From: Pseudomonas mohnii | GTDB taxonomy: Bacteria; Pseudomonadota; Gammaproteobacteria; Pseudomonadales; Pseudomonadaceae | Length of the DNA stretch: 64,000 bases | Reading direction: 5' to 3' | Assembly (NCBI RefSeq): GCF_900105115.1 | Contig: NZ_FNRV01000001.1 | Location: 3,705,501-3,769,500 of the forward strand | Part shown: positions 28,313-39,461 of the stretch, in pieces | How the letters are laid out: every line of letters starts with the position of its first letter | Position numbering within the stretch: the stretch's first letter is position 1 | Program-made: the position numbers and the translations under genes | Notes under the pieces: model-generated | Told to the model about the DNA's origin: nothing | The model's input: only the letters and a program-made list of their open reading frames with translations | Databases searched by the model: none

Positions 28313-30085
28313 ATGTCTGTCGGTTGGCTGCGCGCCTGTGCGCTGGTGATGTTGGGGCTGTTCAGCGTGTCTGCGCTGGCCAAGGATAAAACCGCGATCG
28401 TGATCGGCGGTGGGGTTTCGGGCCTCACGGCGGCTTACGAGCTGCAGAACAAGGGCTGGCAGGTCACGCTGCTGGAAGCCAAACCGAGCCTGGGCGGTCG
28501 CTCCGGCATGGCCACCAGCGAGTGGATCGGCAACGACAAGACCCAGCCGGTTTTGAACAAGTACGTCTCGACCTTCAAGCTGAGCACCACGCCTGCGCCT
28601 GAGTTCGTGCGTACCCCGGGCTATCTGATCGACGGCGTGTATTACAGCGCTGCCGACCTGGCGACCAAGGAGCCGGCCACCGCCGACGCACTCAAGCGCT
28701 ACGAAAAGACCGTGGACGACCTGGCGCGTTCGATCGACGACCCGCAGAACCCGGCCGCCACCAACACGTTGCACGCCCTGGATCAGATCAACGTGTCCAG
28801 CTGGCTCGACAAGCAAAACCTGCCGGCCACCGCGCGCCAGTTGATCAACCAGCAAATTCGTACTCGCTACGACGAACCTTCGCGCCTGTCGCTGCTGTAC
28901 TACGCGCAGCAGAGCCGTGTTTATCGTGGCGTGTCGGACCGTGACCTGCGCGCTTCGAGTCTGGTCGGGGGCAGCCCGGTGCTGGCCCAAGCCTTGGTCA
29001 AGCAGCTGAAAATCATCAAGACCAACTCCCCGGTCTCGGCCATCACCCAGGACAAGGACAGCGTCACCGTCAAGGTCGGCAGTGTCGGCTATCAAGCTGA
29101 CTACGTCGTGCTGGCCGTGCCGTTGCGCGCCCTGAACAAGATTCAGATGACCCCGGCGCTGGACGCCCAGCATCAGGCAGCAATCAAAGGCACTAACTAC
29201 GGTTGGCGCGACCAGATCATGCTCAAGTTCAAGACGCCTGTGTGGGAAAGCAAGGCGCGCATGTCCGGCGAGATCTACAGCAACACCGGTCTGGGCATGT
29301 TGTGGGTCGAGCCGGCGTTGAAGGGCGGTGCCAACGTGGTGATCAATCTGTCCGGCGACAACGCCCGGGTGATGCAGGCGTTCGGCGACAAGCAAATGGT
29401 CGATCAGGTGCTGATTCGCCTGCATGCGTTTTACCCACAGGCCCGTGGTGCGTTTACCGGTTATGAAATCCGTCGCTACAGCACCGACCCATCGATGGGC
29501 GGCGCTTACCTGGCGTTCGGTCCCGGCCAGATCAGCAAGTTCTGGCGCCTGTGGGAACGTCCGGTCCAGCGCGTAGCCTTTGCCGGCGAACACACCGACA
29601 CCTTGTACCCTGGCACCCTGGAGGGCGCATTGCGCACCGGTCAGCGTGCGGCCAGTCAGGTAGAAGACCTGGCGGCGGGCAAATCGTTTGAGCCGGAGAA
29701 AGTGCTTCCGGTGGCGGCTGCGGCAGCAGGTGCTGGCGCGGTGGCGGCGAAGAAGGGCAACTTCTTCACCAATCTGTTTGGTGGCTCGGATGACGAGAAG
29801 AAACCGGCACCGGTCAAGGCCCCTGAGCCTGTCGCGCCACCAGCGCCGGCTCCTGCTCCTGCACCAGCGCCGGCCGCTGCGCCAGCCCCGGTCGAAGCAG
29901 CGAAGCCTGCAACACCGGTGAAAGCCGAGCCGGCCAAGAAGGCTCCGGCGAAGAAGCCGGCGGCCAAGACCGAGGCGAAAAAAGCCCCGGCCAAGGCGCC
30001 TGCCAAGAATGCCGAACCGGCTAAGAAGCCGGCGGCCAAACCGGCAGCCACCCCGGCTCCGGCAACGGAGGCGAAGGCTCAGTAA
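28313..30085 (+). CDS. Secreted FAD-dependent amine oxidase-like protein with Ala/Pro/Lys-rich tail
   Basis: 590 residues. A signal peptide (ending SVSALAKDK, about residue 23) precedes an FAD-binding motif VIGGGVSGLTAAYELQNKGW with EAKPSLGGRSG, the flavin amine oxidase signature. The catalytic-type domain ends near residue 455 with FAGEHTDTLYPGTLEGALRTG. From about 485 the chain is low complexity: Pro/Ala repeats, then AKKPAAK/KAPAK repeats to the end, like AlgP or histone H1 tails. It is the counterpart of PA0421, divergent from bioA. Substrate unknown; location in or beyond the inner membrane is inferred from the signal sequence. Confidence 0.82.
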   Translation: MSVGWLRACALVMLGLFSVSALAKDKTAIVIGGGVSGLTAAYELQNKGWQVTLLEAKPSLGGRSGMATSEWIGNDKTQPVLNKYVSTFKLSTTPAPEFVRTPGYLIDGVYYSAADLATKEPATADALKRYEKTVDDLARSIDDPQNPAATNTLHALDQINVSSWLDKQNLPATARQLINQQIRTRYDEPSRLSLLYYAQQSRVYRGVSDRDLRASSLVGGSPVLAQALVKQLKIIKTNSPVSAITQDKDSVTVKVGSVGYQADYVVLAVPLRALNKIQMTPALDAQHQAAIKGTNYGWRDQIMLKFKTPVWESKARMSGEIYSNTGLGMLWVEPALKGGANVVINLSGDNARVMQAFGDKQMVDQVLIRLHAFYPQARGAFTGYEIRRYSTDPSMGGAYLAFGPGQISKFWRLWERPVQRVAFAGEHTDTLYPGTLEGALRTGQRAASQVEDLAAGKSFEPEKVLPVAAAAAGAGAVAAKKGNFFTNLFGGSDDEKKPAPVKAPEPVAPPAPAPAPAPAPAAAPAPVEAAKPATPVKAEPAKKAPAKKPAAKTEAKKAPAKAPAKNAEPAKKPAAKPAATPAPATEAKAQ

Positions 30086-30096
30086 CCTTCAGGTGT

Positions 30097-30132
30097 AAAA
30101 AAAGCGCGGCCCATGGGTCGCGCTTTTTTTTT
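30097..30132 (+). terminator. Rho-independent terminator after the amine oxidase gene
   Basis: Stem AGCGCGGCCC/GGGTCGCGCT flanked by an A run before and nine Ts after; could act in both directions. Confidence 0.88.
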
Positions 30133-30268
30133 GCCATAAATTCCGGTTTCAACTGCGCGGTCCTACACGCCTCAACGATGTATCAGATGCGTCCCACAAT
30201 CGAATCAGAGAGAAATGATAGATGGCGGCTGCTCTTGAACCCCAGGATCTTCAAAACCTGGAGGTCCT

Positions 30269-30427
30269 ATGAAAGCACTCGCACTGACCGTTTTATTGAT
30301 GGCCCTTTCTGGCTGTGCAAACGGCCATTTTTTTCCCAAAGGACATGGTTACGAATCGGACTTCAAATGTCAGATGAACCCTTACGATCCTGTATGCCTA
30401 GAGATACGTAAGGTCTACCACAATTAA
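30269..30427 (+). CDS. Small putative lipoprotein (52 residues)
   Basis: An ATG 6 bases after GGAGG opens a 52-codon frame ending in TAA. The product begins MKALALTVLLMALSGCANGH: a short signal sequence with lipobox LSGC, so Cys16 would be lipidated. The mature part is only 37 residues with two cysteines (SDFKCQMNPYDPVCLEI) that could form a disulfide. It stands between the amine oxidase terminator and the cytochrome b561 promoter region. I do not recognise the family, though small proteins with this C-x(n)-NPYDPVC pattern may be widespread in Pseudomonas. Confidence 0.72.
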   Translation: MKALALTVLLMALSGCANGHFFPKGHGYESDFKCQMNPYDPVCLEIRKVYHN

Positions 30428-30683
30428 GGGAGACAGCCAGAGCGAGCCCAGCGCCCCGTTCTTTGCTTGAGGAGAAACCGTGAGCAGAGATCGAATAAAT
30501 CGTTCAGTACAGGTGTTCTCAGATTTGTATTCACTTTTTCTGACAATTTGGCCTTTAATCTTTTCTTAACTCAGCGATTTCACACTCTTGATCGTATTTC
30601 TCGATATTTCAAAGCAAAATTTTCCGCTTTAATTCGATAGATAACTCGATAGTCTTGGGCCAGCACTTACAGGGATCTAGGCA

Positions 30684-31235
30684 ATGCAGCTACGTAACTC
30701 CACTTCTCGCTATGGCTGGGTCAGCATCTTCCTGCACTGGGGGGTAGCGCTGGCGGTGTTCGGTTTGTTCGCCCTGGGTCTGTGGATGGTCGATCTGGGT
30801 TACTACGACCCCTGGCGTAAAGCCGGGCCGGACATCCACAAGAGCATCGGGCTGATACTCCTGGCGTTCATGGTGTTGCGCGTGTTGTGGCGTTTCATCA
30901 GCCCGCCACCGCCGACGTTGAGCAGCTACAGCCCCATGACGCGTCTGGGCGCCAAGTTGGGCCATGCCTTTCTGTATCTCTGTTTGTTTGCCGTGATGAT
31001 TGCCGGTTACCTGATTTCCACCGCAGAAGGTGTCGGGATTCCGGTGTTTGACTGGTTTGAAGTGCCTGCACTGGTTTCCGGACTACCGGACCAGGCAGAT
31101 AACGCCGGTGCGATTCACCTCTACCTGGCATGGGCGCTGGTCATTTTTTCCGGCCTCCATGCGTTGGCAGCTTTGAAACACCACTTTATCGATCGTGATG
31201 TGACCCTCAAGCGAATGCTGGGTCGCAAAGCCTGA
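30684..31235 (+). CDS. Cytochrome b561 family protein
   Basis: 183 residues with four membrane helices. Haem-ligand histidines sit in [13 protein letters not shown] (helix 1), [16 protein letters not shown] (helix 2), [13 protein letters not shown] and [14 protein letters not shown] (helices 3-4). This YodB/CybB-type protein moves electrons in the inner membrane. It lies 32 bases before a yceI gene; the two are paired in many proteobacteria and may be cotranscribed. Confidence 0.92.
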   Translation: MQLRNSTSRYGWVSIFLHWGVALAVFGLFALGLWMVDLGYYDPWRKAGPDIHKSIGLILLAFMVLRVLWRFISPPPPTLSSYSPMTRLGAKLGHAFLYLCLFAVMIAGYLISTAEGVGIPVFDWFEVPALVSGLPDQADNAGAIHLYLAWALVIFSGLHALAALKHHFIDRDVTLKRMLGRKA

Positions 31236-31267
31236 AGTTCAACCTCGACTCCCAAGGAAAACCAAGC

Positions 31268-31861
31268 ATGTTGAAAAAGACTTTCGCCGCTCTGGCAATC
31301 GGTTCCGCCCTGCTGTCCGCCAACGTCATGGCAGCTGACTACGTTGTCGATAAACAAGGCCAGCACGCCTTCGTTGACTTCAAAATCAGCCACCTGGGTT
31401 ACAGCTACATCACCGGTACTTTCAAGGACATCGACGGTACGTTCAGCTTTGACGCTGCCAAGCCTGAAGACAGCAAGATCGAGTTCAACGTGAACACCGC
31501 CAGCGTCTTCACCAACAACGCTGAGCGCGACAAGCACATCTCCAGCAAAGACTTCCTGAAAGTGGCTGATTTCCCCAAGGCTACGTTCAAGTCCACCAGC
31601 GTTAAAACCACCGGCAAAAATGCCGACGGTAAAGCCACTGCTGACGTGACCGGCGACCTGACGATTGCTGGCGTGACCAAGCCAGTCGTGGTCAAGGCCA
31701 CTTTCCTGGGTGAAGGCAAGGATCCATGGGGCGGCTACCGTGCCGGCTTCGAAGGCACTACCAGCATCAAACGTACTGATTTCGGCAAGATGATGGACCT
31801 GGGTCCACAGTCCGACGCCGTTGAGCTGTACGTCACCTTTGAAGGTGTGAAAGCGAAATAA
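31268..31861 (+). CDS. YceI family periplasmic protein (PasP-like)
   Basis: 197 residues. A signal peptide ([17 protein letters not shown], cleavage near residue 22) is followed by the YceI lipocalin-like fold, which binds a polyisoprenoid lipid: [50 protein letters not shown] and [20 protein letters not shown]. The P. aeruginosa counterpart at this locus, PA0423, has been called PasP. Ends 18 bases before a strong terminator. Confidence 0.92.
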   Translation: MLKKTFAALAIGSALLSANVMAADYVVDKQGQHAFVDFKISHLGYSYITGTFKDIDGTFSFDAAKPEDSKIEFNVNTASVFTNNAERDKHISSKDFLKVADFPKATFKSTSVKTTGKNADGKATADVTGDLTIAGVTKPVVVKATFLGEGKDPWGGYRAGFEGTTSIKRTDFGKMMDLGPQSDAVELYVTFEGVKAK

Positions 31862-31878
31862 TTTTTCGCCCCTGACAC

Positions 31879-31920
31879 AAAAAAAACGCCCGCTGCTTTC
31901 CCGAGCACGGGCGTTTTTTA
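31879..31920 (+). terminator. Terminator after yceI
   Basis: AAAACGCCCG ... CGGGCGTTTTTTA with a TGCT/AGCA inner stem, followed by a T run. Confidence 0.88.
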
Positions 31921-31936
31921 TTGCCGAGCACACATC

Positions 31937-32040
31937 CCTGTGGGAGCGAGCTTGCTCGCGAAAAAACCATAGGCGCCGCTGGGCATCTGGTTTGACGCGT
32001 TATCGTTCACGACCATCGCGGGCAAGCCCGCTCCCACAGG
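31937..32040. repeat. REPIN between yceI and rhlE
   Basis: CCTGTGGGAGCGAGCTTGCT and a right arm ATCGCGGGCAAGCCCGCTCC, inverted, with spacer motif GTTATCGTTCACGACC, between two terminators of convergent genes. Confidence 0.9.
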
Positions 32041-32057
32041 GATTGTTTTTGGCCCAT

Positions 32058-32095
32058 AAAAAATGCCCCGGCTCTTTCGAGTCGGGGCATTTTTA
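32058..32095 (-). terminator. Terminator of rhlE
   Basis: AAAAATGCCCCGGCTC-TTTC-GAGTCGGGGCATTTTT hairpin; on the reverse strand it follows the rhlE stop within 14 bases. Confidence 0.9.
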
Positions 32096-32108
32096 TTTCG
32101 GCGATAAA

Positions 32109-33977
32109 TCAGCGATTGCGGGTCAGCAATGCCGGTTTTTCTCCGCGAGGACGGCTTGGCAGTTGATCCAGTTGCTCAGGTGTCGGGAAGCGATCAGCCT
32201 TCGACTCCTTGTGCATGATCTTCGGCGCCGGGCCACGCGGGTTCTGCACGGCCGGTTCCGAACGAGGCTGGTCGTCGCGGGCCGGACGGCGGTTGCGCGA
32301 GTCTTCGCGACGGGCCTGGCCGTCACGAGGTGCACCATTGCGTGGGCCGCTGCGTTTGGCCGGTGGCGTGCCGGTGCTGGCGCCATCGCTGCTGCGCGGA
32401 CCGTTCTGGCGACCTTGTGGCTTGCCGCCACGTGGTGCGCCCGAACCGGCTGTCGTGCCTTGTGCCGGAGCACCCGGACGGCGGCCACGGCCCTGGGCCG
32501 GCTTCTGCTGTGGCACGTAGTCGACGCGGTTACCGAAGTTATCGACATCGTCGTCCAGGAACTCGTCCGGGGCCCGATCAGCAGCGGCACGTGGCGGCTG
32601 GCTTGGCTGGCGCTGTTCGCGGGCCGGCGTGCCTTCGCGTGGCTTTTGCTCACGGGCCGGGCGCTCGCCGCGACCGGAGGCCGCTGGTTTTTCCTTGCCT
32701 TTGTCCTTGCCCTTGTCCTTGCGGCCGCCACCGCCGCCGTTCGGGCCATCGCCGCGCGGGCCACGTGGATTGCGCGGGTTACGCACATCCGGACGCTCGC
32801 GAACTTCAGGCTTCTCGGCTTCCACGGCGCTCGAATCGAAGCCCATCAGATCGCCGTCGGCGATTTTCTGCTTGGTCATGCGTTCGATGCTTTTGAGCAG
32901 CTTCTCTTCGTCCGGTGCCACCAGCGAGATCGCTTCACCCGAACGACCGGCACGGCCAGTCCGGCCGATACGGTGCACGTAGTCTTCGTCGACGTTCGGC
33001 AGTTCGAAGTTGACCACGTGTGGCAATTGGTCGATGTCCAGGCCGCGGGCGGCGATGTCGGTGGCGACCAGGATGCGTACGTCACCGGCCTTGAAGTCGG
33101 CCAGGGCTTTGGTGCGGGCGTTCTGGCTCTTGTTGCCGTGGATCGCGACGGCGCTCAGGCCGTGTTTGTCCAGGTACTCGGCCAAGCGGTTGGCGCCGTG
33201 CTTGGTGCGGGTGAACACCAGCACCTGTTCCCAGGCGCCTGCGGTGATCAAATGCGCCAGCAGCGAGCGTTTGTGGTTGGCCGGCAGGCGGAAGACTCGC
33301 TGTTCGATACGCTCGACCGTGGTGTTCGGCGGCGTGACTTCGATGCGTTCCGGGTTATGCAGCAACTTGCCGGCGAGGTCGGTGATGTCCTTGGAGAAGG
33401 TTGCCGAGAACAGCAGGTTCTGCCGCTTGGCCGGCAGGCGGGCCAGGACCTTTTTCACGTCATGGACGAAGCCCATGTCGAGCATGCGGTCGGCTTCGTC
33501 CAGCACGAGGATTTCCACGTGGGACAGATCGACGCTGCCTTGGCCGGCGAGGTCGAGCAGGCGGCCAGGGCAGGCCACCAGCACGTCTACACCGCGGGAC
33601 ATGGCCTGAACCTGCGGGTTCATGCCGACGCCGCCGAAGATGCAGGCGCTGACGAATTTCAGGTCACGTGCGTAGACCTTGAAACTTTCGTGCACTTGCG
33701 CGGCGAGCTCGCGAGTAGGGGTCAGGACCAGTACGCGCGGTTGACGCGGGCCATGACGCTGGGATTTGTCCGGATGACCGTTGGGGAACAACCGCTCCAG
33801 GATCGGAAGGGCGAAACCGCCGGTTTTACCAGTACCTGTCTGTGCCGCGACCATCAGGTCGCGACCTTGCAACACGGCGGGAATGGCCCGCTGTTGCACC
33901 GGAGTAGGCTCGGTATAGCCCGCTGCCTCGATGGCGCGGACTAAAGCCTCGGAGAGACCGAGGGAAGCAAAGGACAT
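32109..33977 (-). CDS. rhlE: ATP-dependent RNA helicase RhlE
   Basis: 622 residues. The DEAD-box core covers about residues 1-390: Q-motif [10 protein letters not shown], Walker [21 protein letters not shown], and [13 protein letters not shown]. The last ~230 residues form a basic, Arg/Gly/Pro/Lys-rich disordered tail typical of Pseudomonas RhlE, with many RG, PR and RD steps. RhlE unwinds RNA in ribosome assembly and RNA decay. The start [16 protein letters not shown] at 33977 is the family start; the open frame continues upstream without homology. The opposite strand has a long frame that is only a shadow. Confidence 0.95.
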   Translation of the reverse strand: MSFASLGLSEALVRAIEAAGYTEPTPVQQRAIPAVLQGRDLMVAAQTGTGKTGGFALPILERLFPNGHPDKSQRHGPRQPRVLVLTPTRELAAQVHESFKVYARDLKFVSACIFGGVGMNPQVQAMSRGVDVLVACPGRLLDLAGQGSVDLSHVEILVLDEADRMLDMGFVHDVKKVLARLPAKRQNLLFSATFSKDITDLAGKLLHNPERIEVTPPNTTVERIEQRVFRLPANHKRSLLAHLITAGAWEQVLVFTRTKHGANRLAEYLDKHGLSAVAIHGNKSQNARTKALADFKAGDVRILVATDIAARGLDIDQLPHVVNFELPNVDEDYVHRIGRTGRAGRSGEAISLVAPDEEKLLKSIERMTKQKIADGDLMGFDSSAVEAEKPEVRERPDVRNPRNPRGPRGDGPNGGGGGRKDKGKDKGKEKPAASGRGERPAREQKPREGTPAREQRQPSQPPRAAADRAPDEFLDDDVDNFGNRVDYVPQQKPAQGRGRRPGAPAQGTTAGSGAPRGGKPQGRQNGPRSSDGASTGTPPAKRSGPRNGAPRDGQARREDSRNRRPARDDQPRSEPAVQNPRGPAPKIMHKESKADRFPTPEQLDQLPSRPRGEKPALLTRNR

Positions 33978-34200
33978 GAGTAATCCTGTTTTAGTTAGGG
34001 CTTGGCCCAATGGGAGTCTTGCCTGGCGCGAATAGCGTTTAAGAGGAACGCAATCCCGTCCGGTCCTACTGGGTTTCGAAAGCTCGTCTGGAGCGCTCGC
34101 GCGGGCCGGAAAGCTGCGCTGTAGCGGGGTCGAGATGCCTTGAACGATTCCGAGCGTCCGGGCGTGAGCCTGGCGGGAAGGCCGGAGTATAACAGAGCAA
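33978..34200 (-). other. Leader region of rhlE, no gene seen
   Basis: 223 bases between rhlE and the binding-protein gene upstream. Long leaders are common for RhlE-type helicases, but I see no defined regulatory RNA. No clear terminator follows the upstream gene, so some read-through into rhlE is possible. Confidence 0.25.
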
Positions 34201-35016
34201 TCACTGCGCGCCGCTTTCCTGCTGCTCAACGGTTTTTGCCGTAGTGGCGGTGGGGCCCGGCGGGTTCACCACGGTGGCCGGGTCGGCACCGTATCGGGCG
34301 CTTAGCTCTGCGTAGGCCGGCTCACGCTTGAAGCGCTTGAGTTCAGCGCCGAAGCGTTGCACCAGCAAGTCCATGCCGGCATTGCGTCGCACCGCCAGGA
34401 ATTGGCTCTGCTGGCTGATGACGGTCGGGTTTTCGGTGATTTGGTCGCGGATGTGCAGTTCGTCTAGCAGGTGCTGGCCGACCCGGCGATCGGTGATCAG
34501 CAGGTCGATGCGCCCGCGCACCAGTTTGCCGAAGTTGGCTTCATGACTCGGCGCCGGTTCACGGGTGAACAGTGTCGATTCCCTGAAGTCCTGGCTGTAC
34601 AGGTAGCCCGGTGAGGTGCCGATGGTCAGGCCGCGCAGTTCGTCGAGCGTGCGAAAGGGGTGCGGTCGTTCGTTGGCGTAGAACATCACGAACTGCACTT
34701 CGGAGAGCGGTTCGCTGGGGTAGAGCAGGGTCGCGTCGCGTTCATCGCTGTGGAAAATGTCCAGCGCGCCATCGGCCTGGCCGGTTTCAAGCATCGACAG
34801 GCAGCGTTTCCACGGCAGGAATTGCCACTCGACTTCGATACCCAGGCGCTTGAAGACGATTGCCGTGGTTTCGTAGTCCAGCCCCAGGGATTTACCATTC
34901 TCCTCATATACGTAAGGAGCCCAGGGTTCCGTGACAATGCGCAATTTCTCGCCCCGGGCGGCAAAGCTCAGGCAAGTGAAAACAAGCACGGCGAATAACT
35001 GTGTGATCAAAGGCAT
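34201..35016 (-). CDS. Periplasmic solute-binding protein (family 3-like)
   Basis: 271 residues. Signal peptide to about residue 22 ([17 protein letters not shown]), then [60 protein letters not shown] and [17 protein letters not shown], the usual amino-acid-type binding fold. The last ~25 residues are a Pro/Thr/Gln-rich tail. No permease neighbours. A solute could be an amino acid or polyamine, but specificity is unknown; such orphan binding proteins may serve as sensors. Confidence 0.82.
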   Translation of the reverse strand: MPLITQLFAVLVFTCLSFAARGEKLRIVTEPWAPYVYEENGKSLGLDYETTAIVFKRLGIEVEWQFLPWKRCLSMLETGQADGALDIFHSDERDATLLYPSEPLSEVQFVMFYANERPHPFRTLDELRGLTIGTSPGYLYSQDFRESTLFTREPAPSHEANFGKLVRGRIDLLITDRRVGQHLLDELHIRDQITENPTVISQQSQFLAVRRNAGMDLLVQRFGAELKRFKREPAYAELSARYGADPATVVNPPGPTATTAKTVEQQESGAQ

Positions 35017-35114
35017 AGGTTTGAGATTACGACGAGAAACGGGAAAGAGCCAGAAACTGGATCCAGAAGCTCTATCTCCATGTGTTGCGCATCAACAAAT
35101 GTGCTGTGAAAAGC

Positions 35115-35186
35115 AAAAAATCGCCGCCTGCGAAGGTGCCTGCAGAAACGTCGGTTTCCATGCAGGCGCCTTTGCGGGCGGCGATC
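35115..35186 (-). terminator. Terminator of metF with a very long stem
   Basis: The arms at 35121-35144 and 35161-35184 pair over 24 bases (about two mismatches), and the reverse strand continues with TTTTTT. It lies 24 bases after the metF stop. Confidence 0.85.
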
Positions 35187-35209
35187 TTTTGGTCTTGCTT
35201 TGATCGCTT

Positions 35210-36055
35210 TTAGCGCGGCAACTTCAGATTGTTCCACACCGCCAGGCTCGCTTCGGCCTGATTCAGTGTGTAGAAGTGCAGCCCTGGCGCACCACCTTGC
35301 AGCAGGCGTTCGCACATCTCGGTGATGACTTGTTCACCAAAGCGTTGAATGCTCTGGGTGTCATCGCCGTAGGCTTCCAGTTGCTTGCGGATCCAGCGCG
35401 GAATTTCCGCACCGCAGGCGTCGGAGAAGCGTGCGAGTTTGCTGTAGTTGGTGATCGGCATGATCCCCGGCACGATCGGGATGTTCACGCCCAGTGCCCG
35501 TACACGCTCGACAAAATAGAAGTAGCTGTCGGCATTGAAGAAGTACTGGGTGATTGCGCTGTCGGCGCCGGCTTTGGCCTTGCGGACGAAGTTGGCGATA
35601 TCGTCTTCGAAATTGCGCGCTTGCGGGTGCATCTCCGGGTAAGCGGCCACTTCAATGTGGAAATGATCACCGGTCTCTTCACGAATGAATTCAACCAGGT
35701 CATTGGCATGGCGCAATTCGCCGCTGGCCATGCCCATGCCCGAAGGCAGGTCACCACGCAGGGCAACGATACGCTTGATGCCGGCAGCCTTGTACTGGCT
35801 CAACAGGCCGCGCAAGTCATCCTTGCTGTCGCCCACGCAAGACAGGTGCGGCGCGGCAGGTACTTTGACTTCGCTTTCGAGCTGCAACACGGTGTTGAGG
35901 GTGCGATCACGGGTCGAACCGCCAGCGCCGTAGGTGCAGGAGAAGAAATCGGGGTTATAGGTTGCCAACTGGCGGGCAGTGGCGAGCAGCTTTTCATGCC
36001 CAGCGTCGGTCTTCGTAGGGAAGAACTCGAAGCTGTAGCGACGGTCTTGGGACAT
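35210..36055 (-). CDS. metF: 5,10-methylenetetrahydrofolate reductase
   Basis: 281 residues. It reduces methylene-THF to methyl-THF, the methyl donor for methionine synthesis, using FAD. Family marks: YSFEFFPTKTDAGHEKLL with the catalytic Glu near the start, SCTYGAGGSTRDRTL, LRGDLPSGMG and IVPGIMPITNYSKLARF. GGAGG-CCCCTCC precedes the ATG at 36055. Downstream of ahcY in the same direction, so it may share the SAH-riboswitch transcript. Confidence 0.96.
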   Translation of the reverse strand: MSQDRRYSFEFFPTKTDAGHEKLLATARQLATYNPDFFSCTYGAGGSTRDRTLNTVLQLESEVKVPAAPHLSCVGDSKDDLRGLLSQYKAAGIKRIVALRGDLPSGMGMASGELRHANDLVEFIREETGDHFHIEVAAYPEMHPQARNFEDDIANFVRKAKAGADSAITQYFFNADSYFYFVERVRALGVNIPIVPGIMPITNYSKLARFSDACGAEIPRWIRKQLEAYGDDTQSIQRFGEQVITEMCERLLQGGAPGLHFYTLNQAEASLAVWNNLKLPR

Positions 36056-36060
36056 GGAGG

Positions 36061-36237
36061 GGCCTCCAGCTGCAAGCTGCAAGTTGCAAGCTACAAGAGG
36101 GCGTAGCGCCGACTCTCGTCGTTGAAACCCGCAACTAACGGCTGCGTAATAGCGATGAAGAAGCGAGCAACAAGCCTCAAACCTCAAGTAAACGAACCGC
36201 TTTTACTTGCCGCTTGAAGCTTGCCACTTGCAGCTGC
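36061..36237. repeat. Satellite-like CAAGCTGCAAG array between ahcY and metF
   Basis: Two clusters of CAAGCTGC/CAAGTTGC/CAAGCTAC/CAAACCTCAAG units flank about 100 bases of ordinary sequence, with the last cluster inverted (CTTGCCGCTTGAAGCTTGCC). Related to the array at 1297-1465. Confidence 0.75.
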
Positions 36238-36239
36238 TG

Positions 36240-37853
<1,614 letters not shown>

Positions 37854-37973
37854 AGTCTTTCTGTTGGTCAATGTCCGAACGGTAATCGAGACCATAGTCG
37901 ATGGTTAATAGAGCTCTAGCCCGGGGTCTGCCAAGATAGCGGCCATCATTCGGCAAGACGCTCAGGAGTGAAT

Positions 37974-38381
37974 ATGAATTTCCACACCCGCAAATGGGTT
38001 AAACCAGAAGACCTCAACCCCAATGGCACCCTGTTCGGCGGTAGCCTGTTGCGCTGGATCGACGAAGAGGCGGCGATTTACGCCATCGTCCAGTTGGGTA
38101 ACCAGCGCGTCGTCACCAAGTACATTTCGGAAATCAACTTCGTCAGCGCCTCGCGGCAGGGCGACATCATTGAGCTGGGCATCACGGCCACCGAATTCGG
38201 TCGCACCTCGATTACCCTGACCTGTGAAGTGCGCAACAAGATCACCCGCAAAAGCATCCTCACCGTTGAAAAAATGGTGTTTGTGAACCTCGGTGAAGAC
38301 GGTCTGCCGGCGCCCCACGGCCGCACCGAGATCAAGTACGTCAAAGACCAGTTCAAGGAAGATGAATTGGTTACGAAGTGA
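37974..38381 (+). CDS. Acyl-CoA thioesterase (YciA-like hotdog)
   Basis: 135 residues, single hotdog domain: NPNGTLFGGSLLRWIDEEAA carries the catalytic Asp region, then NFVSASRQGDIIELGITATE and RTSITLTCEVRNK. It hydrolyses acyl-CoA esters. ATG at 37974 follows AGGAG; a GTG two codons earlier is less well placed. Single-gene unit with a REP pair after it. Confidence 0.88.
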   Translation: MNFHTRKWVKPEDLNPNGTLFGGSLLRWIDEEAAIYAIVQLGNQRVVTKYISEINFVSASRQGDIIELGITATEFGRTSITLTCEVRNKITRKSILTVEKMVFVNLGEDGLPAPHGRTEIKYVKDQFKEDELVTK

Positions 38382-38396
38382 CATCGGCGTTGGCTT

Positions 38397-38462
38397 CATC
38401 GCGAGCAGGCTCGCTCCCACAAGGCGCGCGTTGCACCTTTGGGAGCGAGCTTGCTCGCGAAA
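38397..38462. repeat. REP pair after the thioesterase gene
   Basis: CATCGCGAGCAGGCTCGCTC and GGGAGCGAGCTTGCTCGCGA, inverted, about 20 bases apart. Confidence 0.85.
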
Positions 38463-38552
38463 GCGGTTGTGCCGTCACCGAAGATTTACCCGCCTACTGA
38501 ACAGCCGTGAGCCACGGGGGTCGTAGCTAAAAGCCCCCACGGTGACCACGTC

Positions 38553-39440
38553 ATGATCACGCCAACAGACGGCAAGACCCCCGACCTCTCGACGAAAGAA
38601 CAGCACGAAGTCGAAAAAAGCCAGCCACCGCGCGCGGCGGTGCTGCACGAAATCATCCGCACCCAGGGCGATCAGGAGCTTGAGCGCAGCATCGCCGCGC
38701 TGTGGTGGTCGGCGCTGGCCGCCGGCCTGACCATGGGCCTTTCCCTGATGGGCATGGGCTTGCTCAATTCCCGGCTGCCCGAGGGTGAAGGCTTCAAGGT
38801 GATTGCCAGTTTCGGTTACTGCGCGGGTTTTCTCGCGGTGATCCTCGCCCGTCAGCAATTGTTCACGGAAAACACCCTGACCGCCGTATTGCCGATCATG
38901 AGCAAGCCCACGCTGGCCAACTTCGGTCGCTTGTTCAGGCTGTGGACGGTGGTGCTGGTCGGCAATCTGTGCGGCACCTTGCTGGTGGCCTACGTCATGC
39001 TGAAACTGCCGATCTTCGACAGCAAAACCGATTTGGCCTTTCTCGACATCGGGCGCAAGGTCATGGAGAACGATGCCGGCCAGATGTTCGCGAAGGGCAT
39101 CGTCTCCGGCTGGATGATCGCCACCATGGTCTGGATGATTCCATCCATGGAGAGCGCCAAGATGTGGATCATCATCCTCATCACCTACCTCATGGCACTG
39201 GGGGATTTCACCCACATCGTGGTCGGTTCGGCCGAGGTTTCCTACCTGGTGTTCGCCGGCGAGCTGCCGTGGAAGGATTTCTGGCTGGTGTTCGCCGGGC
39301 CGACGCTGGCGGGGAATATCATCGGTGGCAGCTTCATCTTCGCGCTGATCAGTCATGCGCAAATTCGTAGCGAAGGCGATGCACCAAAGGAAGCCGCGGA
39401 CCAAGACCGGGAGTCCGATCCGCAGAAGCTCGAAAAGTGA
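38553..39440 (+). CDS. Formate/nitrite transporter family membrane protein (YfdC-like)
   Basis: 295 residues with six membrane helices between about 45 and 275 (ALWWSALAAGLTMGLSLMGM, LWTVVLVGNLCGTLLVAYVM, HIVVGSAEVSYLVFAGEL, LAGNIIGGSFIFALISHAQI). The paired GNxxG-type motifs LVGNLCGT and LAGNIIGG mark the FNT channel fold. Hydrophilic ends are charged. The YfdC branch lacks an assigned substrate; formate or nitrite cannot be claimed. Stands alone. Confidence 0.85.
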   Translation: MITPTDGKTPDLSTKEQHEVEKSQPPRAAVLHEIIRTQGDQELERSIAALWWSALAAGLTMGLSLMGMGLLNSRLPEGEGFKVIASFGYCAGFLAVILARQQLFTENTLTAVLPIMSKPTLANFGRLFRLWTVVLVGNLCGTLLVAYVMLKLPIFDSKTDLAFLDIGRKVMENDAGQMFAKGIVSGWMIATMVWMIPSMESAKMWIIILITYLMALGDFTHIVVGSAEVSYLVFAGELPWKDFWLVFAGPTLAGNIIGGSFIFALISHAQIRSEGDAPKEAADQDRESDPQKLEK

Positions 39441-39461
39441 TCAGGCCACCAAGGCCAAGGC

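Noticed and set aside
30178..30411. 77-codon frame at the small lipoprotein locus
   Set aside because: It overlaps the 52-residue lipoprotein in another frame, has no clear ribosome site and no signal or domain.
31992..33944. 650-codon open frame on the plus strand opposite rhlE
   Set aside because: It is antisense to a fully conserved DEAD-box helicase with intact motifs; the high GC content keeps opposite frames open.
38505..38550. Possible riboswitch before the FNT channel gene
   Set aside because: GGGGG...CCCCC pairing is present, but no conserved riboswitch blocks (fluoride, guanidine or similar) could be matched; probably a chance hairpin.
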